Below are positions 1-7,010 of a stretch of 47,650 nucleotides of DNA, in pieces. The stretch comes from Opitutales bacterium. Lineage in GTDB: Bacteria; Verrucomicrobiota; Verrucomicrobiia; Opitutales; UBA953. The stretch lies in NCBI GenBank assembly GCA_017546455.1, contig JAFYWY010000087.1, positions 1 through 47,650 on the forward strand, in the 5' to 3' direction. How positions within the stretch are numbered: position 1 is the stretch's first letter; each line of letters opens with the position of its first letter. Made by a program: the position numbers and the translations under genes. The notes beneath the pieces were generated by a model. The model had not been told where the DNA came from. It searched no databases and was given only the letters and a program-made list of their open reading frames with translations.

Positions 1-359
1 AATAAGGATATTGAACGTTCCCCTGACACTCCTCGGCTCCGTGAGAAATTCTAATATCTCCTCTCGCAGAGACGCGGGGACGCAGAGGCTCAAACGACAT
101 TCACAGTCTTCATTTCCAAACACAAATCTCCAAGAAGCTTGAATTGGAAGCACGATGATTTCCTCTCCGACGACGCTCCGCGTCCCCGTGCCTCTGTGAG
201 AAATATTATTGGAGACTCTCACGGAGACACAAAGACACTGAGCGCTTACGGAACACCCAGCGCCCTAATTCCAATTCAAATTTCCGGTCGGATCGGGATG
301 GGAATAAGGATATTGAACGTTCCCCTGGTGCTCCGCGTCTCTGCGAGAGATATTATTAA
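1..359. repeat. Cluster of degenerate interspersed repeats, no gene
   Basis: No convincing gene is present. The stretch is made of related pieces. A run beginning AATAAGGATATTGAACGTTC at position 1 recurs almost exactly from 303, about 302 bases later. Variants of a motif built on CTCTGTGAGA, TCTCTGCGAGA and CACGGAGACACAAAGAC occur in both orientations near 45-85, 190-240 and 330-350, giving local inverted repeats. Such purine-rich CACGGAGACAC-type repeats are common between genes in several environmental phyla. An 80-codon reading frame at 139-381 is an artefact of the repeats. Both large repeat copies include CGTTCCCC, one base off the abundant octamer described separately. The left side is cut by the window edge. 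Confidence 0.6.
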
Positions 360-1145
360 TTACTTTCCGCCCGGAGACTGAAGCGCGCGGTGTTCCCGCC
401 AACAACCCGAACGCGCAGCGGCGACGGCAAGCGCCACGGAAACGGCAGTTTCGACGCGGAGAACGCGGGCGCCCAGATGAGCGAAGCCCAATCCGGCCTG
501 CCGCAAAATCGCCCGTTCCGCCTCCGTCCAGCCGCGTTCGGAGCCGATTGCCAACGTAAACAGCGCGCCGGAGGGCAATGCGGGAAATACGGTGTCCGCA
601 AACGATGCGTTGCGGGCGTAAACGTCCAACGCAATTCCCGTTCCCGACTCCGGCGCCAGGTCCGCACAGGCAGCCTCAAGCGAAGGGAAGAGTCGGCCCC
701 GCGGCAAAAAAGTCGTGCAGGTCTGCTCGGCGGATTTTACTAAAATCGAACGGATTTCATCGTTCCCGTCGCGCCAAAGCGAGCTCTGCGCGTAGGCGGG
801 GTCGCCGTTTTGAGAAACGAAAACCGCAATCTCGCGACAGCCGATTTCACTCGCCGTCGCAAAAACTTTTTTCATGGTTTGCGGACGCGAAAGCCCGACG
901 AGCAGGCGAATCGGCGGCGAAAAGCTCTCCGGAGCCGTCCCCGTCTCCCAGTCCACGGAAAACGCGAGTGATCCGTCCGCGCCGACCTGCGTAACCGTCG
1001 CCAGCCCGCGGGCCGCATTTTCCGCGCCGCACCAAAAGGTCGTCCCGACGCGTGCCTTCAGCACGCCGAGCAAGTGCTTGGCAGCGGGCAATCCCGCGTC
1101 CAAACGCTGAGACGATTCCGTTGAATTTAAAAGAATCAGATTCAC
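360..1145 (-). CDS. rsmE: 16S rRNA m3U1498 methyltransferase RsmE
   Basis: RsmE methylates N3 of U1498 in 16S rRNA using S-adenosylmethionine in the cytoplasm. The C-terminal part carries the family signature as IGSERGWTEAE followed by a LGARVLRVETA stretch (usual form IGPEGG...LG.RILR.ETA), which belongs to the knotted SPOUT-type SAM-binding fold. I chose a GTG start at 1145, giving 261 residues, near the usual 240-250. The reading frame is open further upstream but would overlap the preceding DUF502 gene. The stop of that gene (1151) lies 5 bases before the GTG, so the two are probably translated from one message. The second glycine of the usual GPEGG motif is Arg here, a minor deviation. 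Confidence 0.88.
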   Translation of the reverse strand: MNLILLNSTESSQRLDAGLPAAKHLLGVLKARVGTTFWCGAENAARGLATVTQVGADGSLAFSVDWETGTAPESFSPPIRLLVGLSRPQTMKKVFATASEIGCREIAVFVSQNGDPAYAQSSLWRDGNDEIRSILVKSAEQTCTTFLPRGRLFPSLEAACADLAPESGTGIALDVYARNASFADTVFPALPSGALFTLAIGSERGWTEAERAILRQAGLGFAHLGARVLRVETAVSVALAVAAARSGCWREHRALQSPGGK

Positions 1146-1150
1146 GGCAA

Positions 1151-1840
1151 TTATTCCTTCGGCATGTTGCCCTGCAAATTTTCCGGAACGACCGCCCCGC
1201 CGGACACAATCATCTTCATGGCTTCCGAAACCGAAATATCCAATTGGATGACGGATTCCGCGGGCACCAAAATCATGTAGCCGCCGGTCGGATTCGGCGT
1301 TGTCGGCACAAACACGTGGACAAGCTTCTGCCCCGTAATTCCGCAAAGCGGCGTCGGTTTTTCGTGCGTGATAAACGCCACGGTCCAAGCGTCGCGGCGC
1401 GGAAATTCCACCAGAACGACCTTGCTGAAGGTCTGTTTTTTCCCGACGCTGAACGTATCGATAATCTGCTTAATCGAAATATAAACCGAACGCACCATCG
1501 GCACGCGTTGCAGAAGCCGGTCGAGCAAATTGAGGAACCATTTGCCGAAAACGTAACGCGAAACAAGCCCGACCAGGACGAGCACCACCGCCACGCAAAG
1601 CGCCGAAACAATCGTCACGCCCGCGCCGAAAAAAGGATCGCCGTGCGGGATTTCGACGCCACAAACGTCCAAAAGCCCTTTCAGAATGCCGCGAGCCGGC
1701 GAAGCCATGGCGTTGACAAGCCAAACGATAATGTAGGCAGTCAGCGTCACGGGAAGGCACACAAACAGGCCGGTCAGAAAAGCCTTGCGCGCCGACGAAA
1801 GCAGTCCGCGCTCTTCGGGAACGTTTTGGGATTTAGCCAT
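1151..1840 (-). CDS. DUF502 family membrane protein
   Basis: This is a 229-residue protein with two hydrophobic segments, about residues 20-43 and 72-94, followed by a soluble domain of about 130 residues. The family hallmarks are visible: a VPMVRSVYISIKQ stretch after the second membrane segment, VVLVEFPRRDAW, and VFVPTTPNPTGGYMILVP. DUF502 proteins are widespread inner-membrane proteins of unknown function. The ATG at 1840 (MAKSQN) gives a normal length. It is the first gene of a two-gene minus-strand unit with rsmE and diverges from rsmA across a 72-base spacer. That spacer contains one CGTTCCCG octamer (1897-1904), and another lies just inside this gene (1816-1823). Confidence 0.85.
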   Translation of the reverse strand: MAKSQNVPEERGLLSSARKAFLTGLFVCLPVTLTAYIIVWLVNAMASPARGILKGLLDVCGVEIPHGDPFFGAGVTIVSALCVAVVLVLVGLVSRYVFGKWFLNLLDRLLQRVPMVRSVYISIKQIIDTFSVGKKQTFSKVVLVEFPRRDAWTVAFITHEKPTPLCGITGQKLVHVFVPTTPNPTGGYMILVPAESVIQLDISVSEAMKMIVSGGAVVPENLQGNMPKE

Positions 1841-1912
1841 AAACAGAGTGTCGCACACAGAAACGCGTTTCGGCGATAAAATTTTGTCGATAATTCCGTT
1901 CCCGCGCGGATA

Positions 1913-2797
1913 ATGGAAGCCAGCATGCTCACCGGACCTTTTAATCTTTCCCGCACACGGGAACTGCTCGACACACTTTCGCACTCGCCCAAAAAATGGC
2001 TGGGGCAAAATTTTCTCGTGGACGGCAACATCGTCAAAAAATCGCTCGAACTCGCGCAAGTCGATGCCGCCGATACGATTGTCGAAGTCGGTCCGGGCTT
2101 GGGAACACTGACAACTACGCTACTCCAGAGCGGCGCCCGCGTCTTCGCCGTCGAACGGGACGCCACCCTCGCCGCACACCTGAGAGAACGCGTCGCCCCG
2201 CATTACACGGAAACGTTTTCGCTCAAGGAAGCCGACGCGATGGACTTCCCGCTTGCGGAATTTCCTGAAAAAATGCCCGCCGGAACGCCGTTTAAAATCG
2301 TCGCCAACCTTCCCTATGCCATTTCCACGCCGTGGATGGATGCCGTTTTGGACGGCGACAATCTCCCGACGGTCCTCGTGCTCATGCTTCAGAAAGAAGC
2401 CGCCGACCGCTTCACCGGCACGCCCGGCAACAAAAACTACGGTGCGCTTTCCGTATTTCTGGAAGCCGCCTACGAACGCGCTCCCGGGCACAAGGTGTCC
2501 GCCAACTGCTTCTTCCCGCCGCCGAAAATCGATTCCTACCTGCTCCACCTGCGCCTGCGCGACAATCCGAGAAAATTCACACCCGCAAGTAAGAAACTCA
2601 TTCGCGAGCTCTTCATCTACCGCCGCAAGCAGGTTGCATCCGTTTTGAAAAAAATCGAGCTCGACGGCATCCCCACCGGAGCCGTTGATGCGTGGTTGGA
2701 CATGCTGCCGCAATTCGCCTGCGCGGGAACGGACCGCCCGGAATGCATCCCCTGCGCCGCCTGGCTGGCGCTCGACGAAAAAATCCGCGCCGCCTAA
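1913..2797 (+). CDS. rsmA: 16S rRNA dimethyladenosine transferase RsmA (KsgA)
   Basis: RsmA dimethylates A1518 and A1519 of 16S rRNA during 30S maturation. Seen here: the family N-terminal LGQNFLVD motif (residues 30-37), the SAM-binding loop VEVGPGLG (57-64), the acidic ERD at the end of strand 2, and the catalytic NLPY (132-135). The C-terminal small domain has the usual RRKQ stretch. At 294 residues it is of normal length. Translation could begin at 1913 (MEASML) or 1925 (MLTGPF), and both precede the conserved region. folP follows 19 bases downstream on the same strand. An octamer CGGGAACG at 2724-2731 is read as Ala-Gly-Thr. Confidence 0.95.
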   Translation: MEASMLTGPFNLSRTRELLDTLSHSPKKWLGQNFLVDGNIVKKSLELAQVDAADTIVEVGPGLGTLTTTLLQSGARVFAVERDATLAAHLRERVAPHYTETFSLKEADAMDFPLAEFPEKMPAGTPFKIVANLPYAISTPWMDAVLDGDNLPTVLVLMLQKEAADRFTGTPGNKNYGALSVFLEAAYERAPGHKVSANCFFPPPKIDSYLLHLRLRDNPRKFTPASKKLIRELFIYRRKQVASVLKKIELDGIPTGAVDAWLDMLPQFACAGTDRPECIPCAAWLALDEKIRAA

Positions 2798-2816
2798 ACA
2801 CAACCGATCCGCTCCC

Positions 2817-3698
2817 ATGCCGCACCTTTTCCGGGCAGAAAAAAGTTGGACCTCGCCGCACGGCCGCGCGCTCCCGCAGGATTTCCGTGAACGCACCCTG
2901 CTCATGGGAATCGTCAACGCCACGCCGGACTCCTTTTCCGACGGCGGTGAATATTTTGCCCCGGAAGCCGCCGCACACCACGCCGCCGAGCTCGTCGCCG
3001 CCGGCGCAGACATTATCGATCTCGGCGCCGAATCCACGCGCCCGGGCTCAGAAAAAATTTCTCCCGAAGAAGAATGGAAGCGGCTCGCTCCCGCCCTGCA
3101 AGCCATTCGCGAACGGCTTCCGCAAATTCCCGTCAGCATCGACACCGTTCACGCCGAAGTCGCCGAAAAAGCCATCGCCGCCGGTGCGGATATTTTAAAC
3201 GATGTCCGTGCAATCGGCTCCCGTGTGTTGACGGCAGGCACGCCCTACCCGCTCGGCCAAGTCGCTGCCGCAAGCGGCGCGCCGCTCATCGCCATGCACA
3301 ATCGCTTCGACGCCCCGAATTACGAAAATTTTTGGGCAGATTTCATGGACGATTTGCGCGCAGGCGTTGAGCGTATCCTGAGTTGCGGCATCCCGGCGGA
3401 GCAACTTTGGCTCGACCCCGGATTCGGCTTCGGAAAAACGCCCGAACAGAATCTCGAAATCGTCGCCCGCCTGCGCGAAGTCGCCAACCTCGGGTTCCCG
3501 GTCCTTCTCGGCACCTCCCGCAAAAGCACGCTTGGGATCGTCCTCGGCGGCAAACCGCCCAAAGAGCGCACCGGCGGCGACTCCGCCTGCGCCGCCCTCG
3601 GAGCCTTCCACGGTGCCGCCTGCCTGCGCCTCCACGACATCGCCGCCCACAAAGACGTCGTCACCGTCGCCGACGCCATCTCCCGCACCGTTTACTAA
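2817..3698 (+). CDS. folP: Dihydropteroate synthase FolP
   Basis: FolP condenses 6-hydroxymethyl-dihydropterin diphosphate with p-aminobenzoate in folate synthesis. Both signatures are present: GIVNATPDSFSDGG (residues 31-44) and the phosphate-binding ESTRPG (72-77). Later come SIDT, a DILNDV motif, a GFGFGKT segment and LLGTSRKS (the usual G.SRKS motif). The length is 293 residues with the ATG at 2817. The reading frame is open further upstream but would overlap rsmA. The TAA stop at 3696-3698 is also part of the apparent target-site duplication of the element that begins at 3700, so the insertion left the protein intact. Confidence 0.95.
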   Translation: MPHLFRAEKSWTSPHGRALPQDFRERTLLMGIVNATPDSFSDGGEYFAPEAAAHHAAELVAAGADIIDLGAESTRPGSEKISPEEEWKRLAPALQAIRERLPQIPVSIDTVHAEVAEKAIAAGADILNDVRAIGSRVLTAGTPYPLGQVAAASGAPLIAMHNRFDAPNYENFWADFMDDLRAGVERILSCGIPAEQLWLDPGFGFGKTPEQNLEIVARLREVANLGFPVLLGTSRKSTLGIVLGGKPPKERTGGDSACAALGAFHGAACLRLHDIAAHKDVVTVADAISRTVY

Positions 3699-3699
3699 A

Positions 3700-3939
3700 G
3701 GCTACCTCTAGAGATTCCTTTTTTAGACTTGGGTTCAAGCTTTCTTCCTTTCAGCTCGTCAGAATGTGTGCGCCGGAGGTGCACTACATTGGATAACCGC
3801 GGGTGAAGACGTAGTCGGAACCCGCGGATAATCCATAAAAGCAAGCGCCTCAAAGTGACAGGCAAAGCTCTGTTTGCGTGCCTGCGGCGTAATGGAACGA
3901 GTGGCACGCTTTCGCCAAAACGAATTTCTAGAGGTAGCC
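3700..3939. mobile_element. MITE-like element with terminal inverted repeats
   Basis: This 240-base segment has near-perfect terminal inverted repeats. GGCTACCTCTAGAGATTC at the left (3700-3717) matches the complement of the right end (3922-3939) at 17 of 18 positions. It is flanked by TAAA on both sides (3696-3699 and 3940-3943), which looks like a 4-base target duplication. No protein is encoded. Inside is a strong GC hairpin with arms at 3791-3804 and 3820-3834 (CCGCGGGT and ACCCGCGG). A smaller one lies in the next 70 bases (CAGGCA...TGCCTG). This fits a non-autonomous transposable element moved in trans, or a repeat with REP-like hairpins. No transposase is in the window. The bases from 3944 to 4063, up to the next gene, show no gene. 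Confidence 0.65.
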
Positions 3940-4063
3940 TAAAGGGGTAAAACACAACGAAATGTCCGCGCTTTCAGGGCGCATTTGCAAGAACGGAGGC
4001 GAGACGAACAACTCCGTTTGCGACATCCACCCTCTGCTTCGGACAAATTGAAGAAACAAATAT

Positions 4064-5686
4064 TCATTGCAATTCTATCAAAGATTTTATTTTGCAACGC
4101 GGAAGCGCGGCGGTGGAAACGCTTAAAAATTCCTGCGGGCGGATGTTGCACCCAGAATCGAGAAGACAGATCGTTTCCCAACCAAGAACATTCGGGGCAA
4201 TGAAGTCTTTTTTCGGATTGTCGCCCACATAGTAAAAATCCGCATCAGGATATTTTTTCATGAAAAATTCATAATTCCGCAAAGACGGTTTCTCCGAACC
4301 AAACTCTTCGGAAATGACGATATTTTCGTCCGAAAAAAATTCTCCTAAGCCAAGGGCTCGGATTTTGTTTCGCTGAGTCAACGAACGCCCGTCGGTGATA
4401 AGTCCGAGCACAACGCCCTGCCTTTTCAGCGTTTCCAATGTTGAACGCGCCCCCTCGGATAATTTCATCCCAACCGGGAAATGTGTGCGGTATTGTGCGA
4501 GCAGATTCTTTACGGGGACGCCAAAACGCGTAGACAGATTTTCAAAAACATTTTCCTCGCGAGAACGCATTTCAAGCATTTCACCGAAAAGATTTTCCGC
4601 TTCAGCCCCGCGCGTTTCCGTGAGCGATTCCGCGATTTCGCGAAATGCGGAGCGCAGGAAATCCGCCTCATTGCAAAGCGTGTCGTCCAAATCGAAAACG
4701 ATGACACGCTTCCTTTCGGGAACGATGATTTCCGCATCATAGCGAAGCATAAGCGTGCTATCGCGCCACGAATCTGAAAAACCGATGCATTCGCCAAGCA
4801 GGTATTCCCGAACAACGTTTCGCGGGAAATTCGCCCCCGCGCCGTAACTCAACGGATATCCGCCGCCGAAACGAGGATTTATTTCGATACCGACGATATC
4901 TCCCGTTTTTTCATTCAGAAAAAATTGCGCACAAATACATCCGACCACGCCCGGAATCTCGGAAAATCGTTCCCGCAAAACCCGTTCGAGAACATTCTTT
5001 CGGGTCCTCCCTTTATTTATTTCTCCGGCGCGAATTTCAATTCGTTCCCGTGGAATGATCGCTTTTATCGCATTGTCCCGCCCGAAATACATATCGACCG
5101 TGTATTCGGAATAAACACGTTTGTCGATGTACTCCATGAATATAAGCTTCGGGTGATTGAGAATTTCCGGAGTCAACTCTTCACGAGAGCGCACCACGAA
5201 CAAGTCCTTACTCAAAGATCCGTCGTAAGGTTTTGCAAAAAACGGGAACGTAGGATTCCGTTTGTCCACAAGTGCGGGAACGCGAATTCCGTGCGATTCG
5301 AAAAAGTTTCCCGTGTTACGCTTATCCCGACAGGTCACAACGAAATCTTCATCCGAAACCAACAAAAATATTCCGACTTCAGCAAAACGTTTTTTCGCAC
5401 GAGCAAGCACAAGCAACTCCGTATCGATTGTCGGAACAACAACACGAATTTCGTTTTCCGTACAAATTTTGAAAAGGCAGTCAATATATGTCTCGTCCGT
5501 CACCCGCGGCACACAAAAGCAACCGTCGGAAATTTGTGCGGCGGGTGACATTTTCGGATTAAGCTCCGTCGCGAAAACTCTACCTTGCGGAAAAACTTTT
5601 TTCAGTTCTGTTTGAAACTCCCGCACGAGCGAAACACGCTTTCCCGCAGAAGAAATTAAAATGTTATTCCGTGTTCCCTCGTTCAT
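4064..5686 (-). CDS. ATP-grasp / HAD phosphatase fusion protein
   Basis: This 540-residue protein joins two enzyme domains. Residues 1 to about 325 form an ATP-grasp carboxylate-amine ligase of the carbamoyl-phosphate-synthase-like group. It has an N-terminal NILISSAGKRVSLV fold, an ATP-binding middle with FFAKPYDGS (about 149-157), and the metal-binding EINPRFGGG (268-276). Residues from about 327 form a HAD hydrolase: motif I FDLDDTL (331-337, nucleophile D332, acid D334), Thr431 in LITDG, Lys466 in GSEKP, and VGDNPKKD (D489, D494). ATP-grasp and HAD genes are often neighbours in surface-polysaccharide loci. Here they sit downstream of a PglE/PglD pair, so a role in attaching an amino acid or similar group to a sugar is plausible but inferred. 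The substrate is unknown. Five CGGGAACG octamers lie in this gene. Confidence 0.8.
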   Translation of the reverse strand: MNEGTRNNILISSAGKRVSLVREFQTELKKVFPQGRVFATELNPKMSPAAQISDGCFCVPRVTDETYIDCLFKICTENEIRVVVPTIDTELLVLARAKKRFAEVGIFLLVSDEDFVVTCRDKRNTGNFFESHGIRVPALVDKRNPTFPFFAKPYDGSLSKDLFVVRSREELTPEILNHPKLIFMEYIDKRVYSEYTVDMYFGRDNAIKAIIPRERIEIRAGEINKGRTRKNVLERVLRERFSEIPGVVGCICAQFFLNEKTGDIVGIEINPRFGGGYPLSYGAGANFPRNVVREYLLGECIGFSDSWRDSTLMLRYDAEIIVPERKRVIVFDLDDTLCNEADFLRSAFREIAESLTETRGAEAENLFGEMLEMRSREENVFENLSTRFGVPVKNLLAQYRTHFPVGMKLSEGARSTLETLKRQGVVLGLITDGRSLTQRNKIRALGLGEFFSDENIVISEEFGSEKPSLRNYEFFMKKYPDADFYYVGDNPKKDFIAPNVLGWETICLLDSGCNIRPQEFLSVSTAALPRCKIKSLIELQ

Positions 5687-5775
5687 GCGGCGCTCCTTCT
5701 CTTGTACATAAAGCGTATTGCATTTGTGTTTTTAACGTAAGACAATTTTAGAAAATCAAAACGAAGGGCATTATC

Positions 5776-6072
5776 ATGGCAAAAAGCGCAACGCTCAGCA
5801 TCCGCATTGAACCCCAAATTAAATCTCAGGCAGAAAAACTTTTCTCGAAGCTCGGCATTTCGACGTCCGAGGCAATGAGTCTGTTCCTGCATCAGTGCGT
5901 GAACGACAACGCCCTTCCTTTCACGCCACACGTCGGACACGCAAGAATCCCCAACGCAGAGACCGTTGCCGCAATGGAGGAAGGCGAATACATACTCAAG
6001 GAAATCAAAGCCGGAAAACGGGAAGCTGACTTTAAAACCGCCGCAGAATTCTTCAAGTCCCTGGAAATCTAA
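5776..6072 (+). CDS. RelB/DinJ family antitoxin
   Basis: This 98-residue protein begins with a ribbon-helix-helix region, ATLSIRIEPQIKSQAEKLFSK followed by LGISTSEAMSLFLHQ. That is the signature of RelB/DinJ antitoxins, which dimerise, bind their own operator and neutralise a RelE-type toxin through the C-terminal half. An AAGGG sequence 8-9 bases ahead of the ATG is a plausible ribosome binding site. The toxin gene follows after one codon in the same frame. The pair is inserted in the opposite orientation between two minus-strand sugar-modification genes, typical of a mobile addiction module. I could not define the operator in the 89-base divergent spacer with confidence. Confidence 0.88.
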   Translation: MAKSATLSIRIEPQIKSQAEKLFSKLGISTSEAMSLFLHQCVNDNALPFTPHVGHARIPNAETVAAMEEGEYILKEIKAGKREADFKTAAEFFKSLEI

Positions 6073-6075
6073 CCC

Positions 6076-6315
6076 GTGCTCGCCCCTTCTCAAGCAACGA
6101 AGCTCAAACGCGACATGAGTGCGTTTAAATTTGTCGTTGAATCGTTGATGTCTGAAATTCCGCTTCCCGAAAAATTCCGCGATCACGCCTTGAGCGGAGA
6201 TTGGCAAGGATTTCGGGAATACCACATTTTGCCGGATTGGCTTTTGATTTACAAAATTGAAGCGGGCATTTTGATTCTTCACCGCACAGGAACGCACAGC
6301 GATCTTTTTCACTGA
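6076..6315 (+). CDS. YafQ-family mRNA interferase toxin, short N-terminus
   Basis: This is a RelE-superfamily toxin that would cut mRNA on the ribosome. The 79 residues align with YafQ and keep the residues important in that family: His in FRDHAL, His in EYHIL, the DW pair, Arg and His in HRTGTH, and Phe near the end. It begins at GTG 6076, after the antitoxin TAA and one CCC codon, and cannot extend upstream in frame. YafQ proteins are normally about 90 residues, so the first strand, about 12 residues, is missing. It may be intact but short, or attenuated. Toxin and antitoxin share a frame, so stop-codon readthrough would fuse them. A CGTTCCCG octamer lies 30 bases after its stop. Confidence 0.85.
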   Translation: MLAPSQATKLKRDMSAFKFVVESLMSEIPLPEKFRDHALSGDWQGFREYHILPDWLLIYKIEAGILILHRTGTHSDLFH

Positions 6316-6386
6316 GCAACTTCGAGTAACGAAATTTAAAAGCCCGTTCCCGCAACAAAACGCCGCAGAATACGCACCCGCACGAA

Positions 6387-7010
6387 CTATTCTATATTTT
6401 TTTTGGGGGGGGCGAACCTCAGTACCCGTGCAGGAACTCCGACGACCACCGCATTGGCAGGAACATCTTTAATGACAACAGCTCCGGCACCGATATAAGC
6501 ATTTTCCCCGACGGAAATTCCTTGGATAATCGTTGCGCCAGCCCCCACCCAAGCATTGCTTCCAACCGAAACGTTTCCGCACAGGGTTACGTGCGGTGCA
6601 ATATGGACAAAATCGCCGATTCGGCAATCATGGTCGACACTCGCTCCCGTATTGATAATGGAATGCGCACCAATCTGAGTATCCACATTAACTAACGCCC
6701 CCGGCATAATCACCGTCCCCCCTCCTATTTTGACGGAAGGAGAAATGACTGCAGAAGGATGAATCGCCGTTGCAAAATTTACACCGCCGCGATCCTCCAA
6801 GAAAGCAACGATTTTACGGCGAACCTCATTTTTCCCGATGGCCACAATCGTTGTTCCTGTAGGAGACTCGCTCCCGCAAAGCACCGGTAAACCAGAAAAC
6901 TCGGAAGCCGCCGCATTGTCATCGCAGATACAATCAACCGCAACACCCTGAGCGCGCAGGATGTCGAGGATGACTTTGGCGTGACCGCCGGCTCCGTAGA
7001 GAAAAAACAT
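6387..7010 (-). CDS. pglD: PglD/NeuD-type sugar O/N-acetyltransferase
   Basis: This 207-residue enzyme has an N-terminal nucleotide-sugar binding domain (YGAGGHAKVILD, residues 5-16; then VAIGKNEVRRKI) and a C-terminal left-handed beta helix of hexapeptide repeats (ISPSVKIGGGTVIMPGALV, GAHSIINTGASVDHDC). His in the VDHDC turn is the expected catalytic base. The closest well-known relatives acetylate the amino group of UDP-4-amino-sugars to give UDP-diacetylbacillosamine (PglD), or act on sialic-acid-like sugars (NeuD). Its ATG directly follows the TAA of the PglE-like gene, so the two are coupled. The last codons consist of a C8 and an A8 run, described separately. The exact substrate is inferred from the neighbouring aminotransferase. 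Confidence 0.82.
   Translation of the reverse strand: MFFLYGAGGHAKVILDILRAQGVAVDCICDDNAAASEFSGLPVLCGSESPTGTTIVAIGKNEVRRKIVAFLEDRGGVNFATAIHPSAVISPSVKIGGGTVIMPGALVNVDTQIGAHSIINTGASVDHDCRIGDFVHIAPHVTLCGNVSVGSNAWVGAGATIIQGISVGENAYIGAGAVVIKDVPANAVVVGVPARVLRFAPPKKNIE
6397..6412. repeat. T8G8 homopolymer tract inside the pglD 3' end
   Basis: The plus strand reads eight T then eight G. On the coding (minus) strand this is C8A8 and encodes Pro-Pro-Lys-Lys near the C-terminus of the acetyltransferase, four codons before its stop. Both runs are long enough to slip during replication. Slippage would only change the tail beyond the last conserved hexapeptide turn, or delay termination. Confidence 0.9.

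Noticed and set aside
139-381. 80-codon frame in the left repeat region
   Set aside because: It is made of repeat pieces and has no family resemblance.
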